From assembly GCA_013397075.1 (NCBI GenBank), contig VWZS01009792.1, positions 2,138,618 to 2,202,617 of the forward strand: DNA of 64,000 nucleotides, given 5' to 3'. The number at the start of each line of letters is the position of its first letter. The first letter of the stretch is position 1. The stretch is from Rhabdornis inornatus (lineage: Eukaryota; Chordata; Aves; Passeriformes; Rhabdornithidae). A program made the position numbers and the translations under genes. The notes under the pieces were generated by a model. That model was not told the DNA's origin. It searched no databases and saw nothing but the letters and a program-made list of their open reading frames with translations. Shown piece by piece: positions 62,301 through 64,000 of the stretch.

Positions 62301-63598
62301 CCACCACTCATTTTTTTCTGTATCAACTCTTCTTCTTATGGCAATCACGCCACCACATGTGTGATCTTGTCACGTTTCTCAAGGAATAAGCTGGGATTTT
62401 AGACTGAAATGACAGTCACCATCTTAAGCTACAGCAAAATGGAGGTGGATGAGGAAGTCATCAACCACTGCATCTCAGAAACCAAATTGGAAAATATGTC
62501 CCTGATATTAACTCATGACATTACAAATACATACATCTAGAACTCTGCTATGCATAGTATCAAAGCAGAAAAAAAACCATAAAGTAAATAAAGCTTCTCA
62601 GAGAAATAGGAAAAAATTGCTGAGGCTGAATGAACTTGAGGTTACACTGTTTCAAAATGACCACTAAATTGAACATTATTAATAGCACTTTGGAAAATCA
62701 AGCTCTGAACTTGGTGCAGAATCAATCATCACAACTCCTCGCCTATCTCACATATTAACTATGTCCAGATGACAGGCAAGATTTCCTGTCTGCCTATCTC
62801 CATAATTGATTGCTGATATGTCTTCTTCATGGTCTTTTAAAGCAAAAGAAATAAAATATTTCATGCAGCTTTCTTGCAGTTTGTGACAGCTGAACATCAA
62901 AATTATCTGCAATAGAGATGGATTTGTATCTTTTTTTTTCTGAAGAATAAAGTTATTCTTAGTGTTTTTTCAAGAAAGGGAGTTTCCTGTGAGCACTGAA
63001 ACTCAATGTGTAAAAGATCAATTGTTATTTTGCTTTTGGATTTCCATAGTTCAGTACAACACAGTCCAGCTCAAGACAGTTTTATTTTCGCTTAAATTTC
63101 AACGTGTACATTACCAAAATTTTGTTGCTTATCATTGTTTCCAGAATTTTGGCTTGGAGAGCCCAAACTCTAATGCTGTCTTCAGAATGAAGAAAATTAG
63201 AGAGCTTTATCATACAAAACTTTCATAATTTCCAGGAATTTGAGAGTGTAAACTGGTTGTATAGATACAGGTTATTTGAAAAACTAGCCAGGGGGAAGTC
63301 ACTTATATCTTTGTGATCTTATGGAGTCCTTTGTGAATTCCTTTGTGAATAAGGAAAATAATCGACCTGTAATGCTCAAAGCACAATATCTATCAATGAG
63401 CACTATTTTTACATGTTGATGAAACTTTAGGTTAACCCTGGATCACAAGTTTGCTAGTACATCTCCTTGCTCATTAGAAAGATGTGTCCAGGGAAAGTGT
63501 CATTTGTCCAAATGTGTCCAAAAGCTGGAAGTGAAGCAGATGAAAGACACAAGAAGAAATATATCCACATATTTAAAGATATTTAAATAACATACAGC

Positions 63599-63680
63599 AA
63601 AAACAAAACAAAACAAAAACCAATCAAACAAAACAAAACAAAAAAAACAAAAAAAAGGAAAAAAAAATAAAAAAACCCCA
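63599..63680. repeat. AAAC/AAAAC low-complexity tract
   Basis: Repeated aaaac units, caatcaaac, then A-runs ending in aaaaacccc. Confidence 0.92.
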
Positions 63681-63759
63681 GCATTTGGCCCAAATTATGT
63701 TAAAAATCCATTAATGTTATTTAAACTCCTAGGCTGCAAGGTTCCTCTTTCCTATTAAT

Positions 63760-63784
63760 GTCACAAAACAAGCTATTTTGTGAC
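63760..63784. repeat. Perfect 9-bp inverted repeat, 7-base loop
   Basis: gtcacaaaa (63760-63768), loop caagcta, then ttttgtgac (63776-63784). It could form a small hairpin in DNA or RNA. No neighbouring feature gives it a function. Confidence 0.8.
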
Positions 63785-64000
63785 TTAGGAGTCACCATGT
63801 TTTATGGCACTTAATACACTGCTGAGTTCAGCATAGTTCCAAGTAAGAGAATTGGACTTAGCTCTTTGCAAGCAGCTTGGTGAAGTCTCACTGCTACAAA
63901 TAAAGGAGAAATAGCAGAAAAGGAAAGCAATTTAAAATTACCTGACGTAGTACCTTTTTTTATATAAAGCCACTGAGTTTTAAACATTTCTAAATGATAG

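Larger units (their letters stand above)
60601..64000. other. Non-coding sequence with A-rich and GTTT-rich tracts
   Basis: I see no gene. Simple tracts at 60873-60939, 62181-62300 and 63599-63680 are listed separately. The part at 61660-62080 is non-repetitive and has a conserved-element look. An inverted repeat lies at 63760-63784. Confidence 0.6.

Noticed and set aside
1..64000. CRISPR arrays, operons, riboswitches, phage or bacterial features
   Set aside because: None seen. The direct repeats present are microsatellites or transposon tails, and the sequence is that of a vertebrate nuclear genome.
1..64000. tRNA, rRNA or snRNA genes and tRNA-derived SINEs
   Set aside because: No A-box/B-box pairs with a cloverleaf were seen. 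Words such as ggttcaaaatac at 58010 lack the rest of a tRNA.

Overview
This window looks like a stretch of a bird nuclear genome: AT-rich, non-coding and free of recognisable genes. The avian call rests on many short, mostly 5'-truncated CR1 LINE copies with the typical bird 3' end (variants of 'gaatcatagaatcatcaagg' and 'ggcctgggttggaagggacc', ending in an ATTCTATG-type repeat). It also rests on three solo LTR-type sequences of kinds I recognise from bird, especially songbird, endogenous retroviruses. A passerine is likely but not proven. Every open reading frame is short (147 codons at most), stops are frequent in all frames, and I see no exon with convincing flanking splice sites, no tRNA or rRNA gene, no CpG-island promoter and no bacterial-type feature. 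The window is either intergenic ('gene desert') or lies inside a very large intron.

Layout. 1-14.9 kb: AT-rich unique sequence with one small plus-strand CR1 tail (about 3.03 kb), one minus-strand CR1 with the end of ORF2 (6.97-7.37 kb), a 34-bp tandem duplication (2.3 kb) and a pair of oppositely oriented AAAC/GTTT tracts (9.0 and 10.2 kb). 14.9-29 kb: a very old CR1-like reverse transcriptase relic (14.96 kb), three short minus-strand CR1 pieces (18.9, 19.5, 23.9 kb) and an (ATCC)n microsatellite (25.2 kb). 29-35 kb: an 892-bp solo LTR (29.0 kb), a truncated second LTR type (32.9 kb) and a plus-strand CR1 (34.6 kb), with a stretch at 32.1-32.7 kb whose texture suggests conserved non-coding sequence. 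35-50 kb: an (AAC)20 array, a CR1 (42.2 kb), GC-richer unidentified blocks (43.1-43.8 and 45.9-47.6 kb, the latter split by a 0.58-kb CR1), a (CCCTT)n array broken by an assembly gap, and a solo LTR with a likely 5-bp target duplication (49.25 kb). 50-64 kb: a CR1 at 52.9 kb, then a CR1 cluster at 58.4-60.6 kb where an old ORF2-bearing minus-strand copy is interrupted by a younger plus-strand copy, then A-rich/GTTT-rich simple sequence and a second gap.

Nothing here forms an operon, pathway or multi-gene system. The points of most interest are the layered history of transposon insertion, the decayed reverse transcriptase relics that can still be read in translation, and several non-repetitive segments rich in homeodomain-type TAATTA words that deserve a cross-species conservation check.
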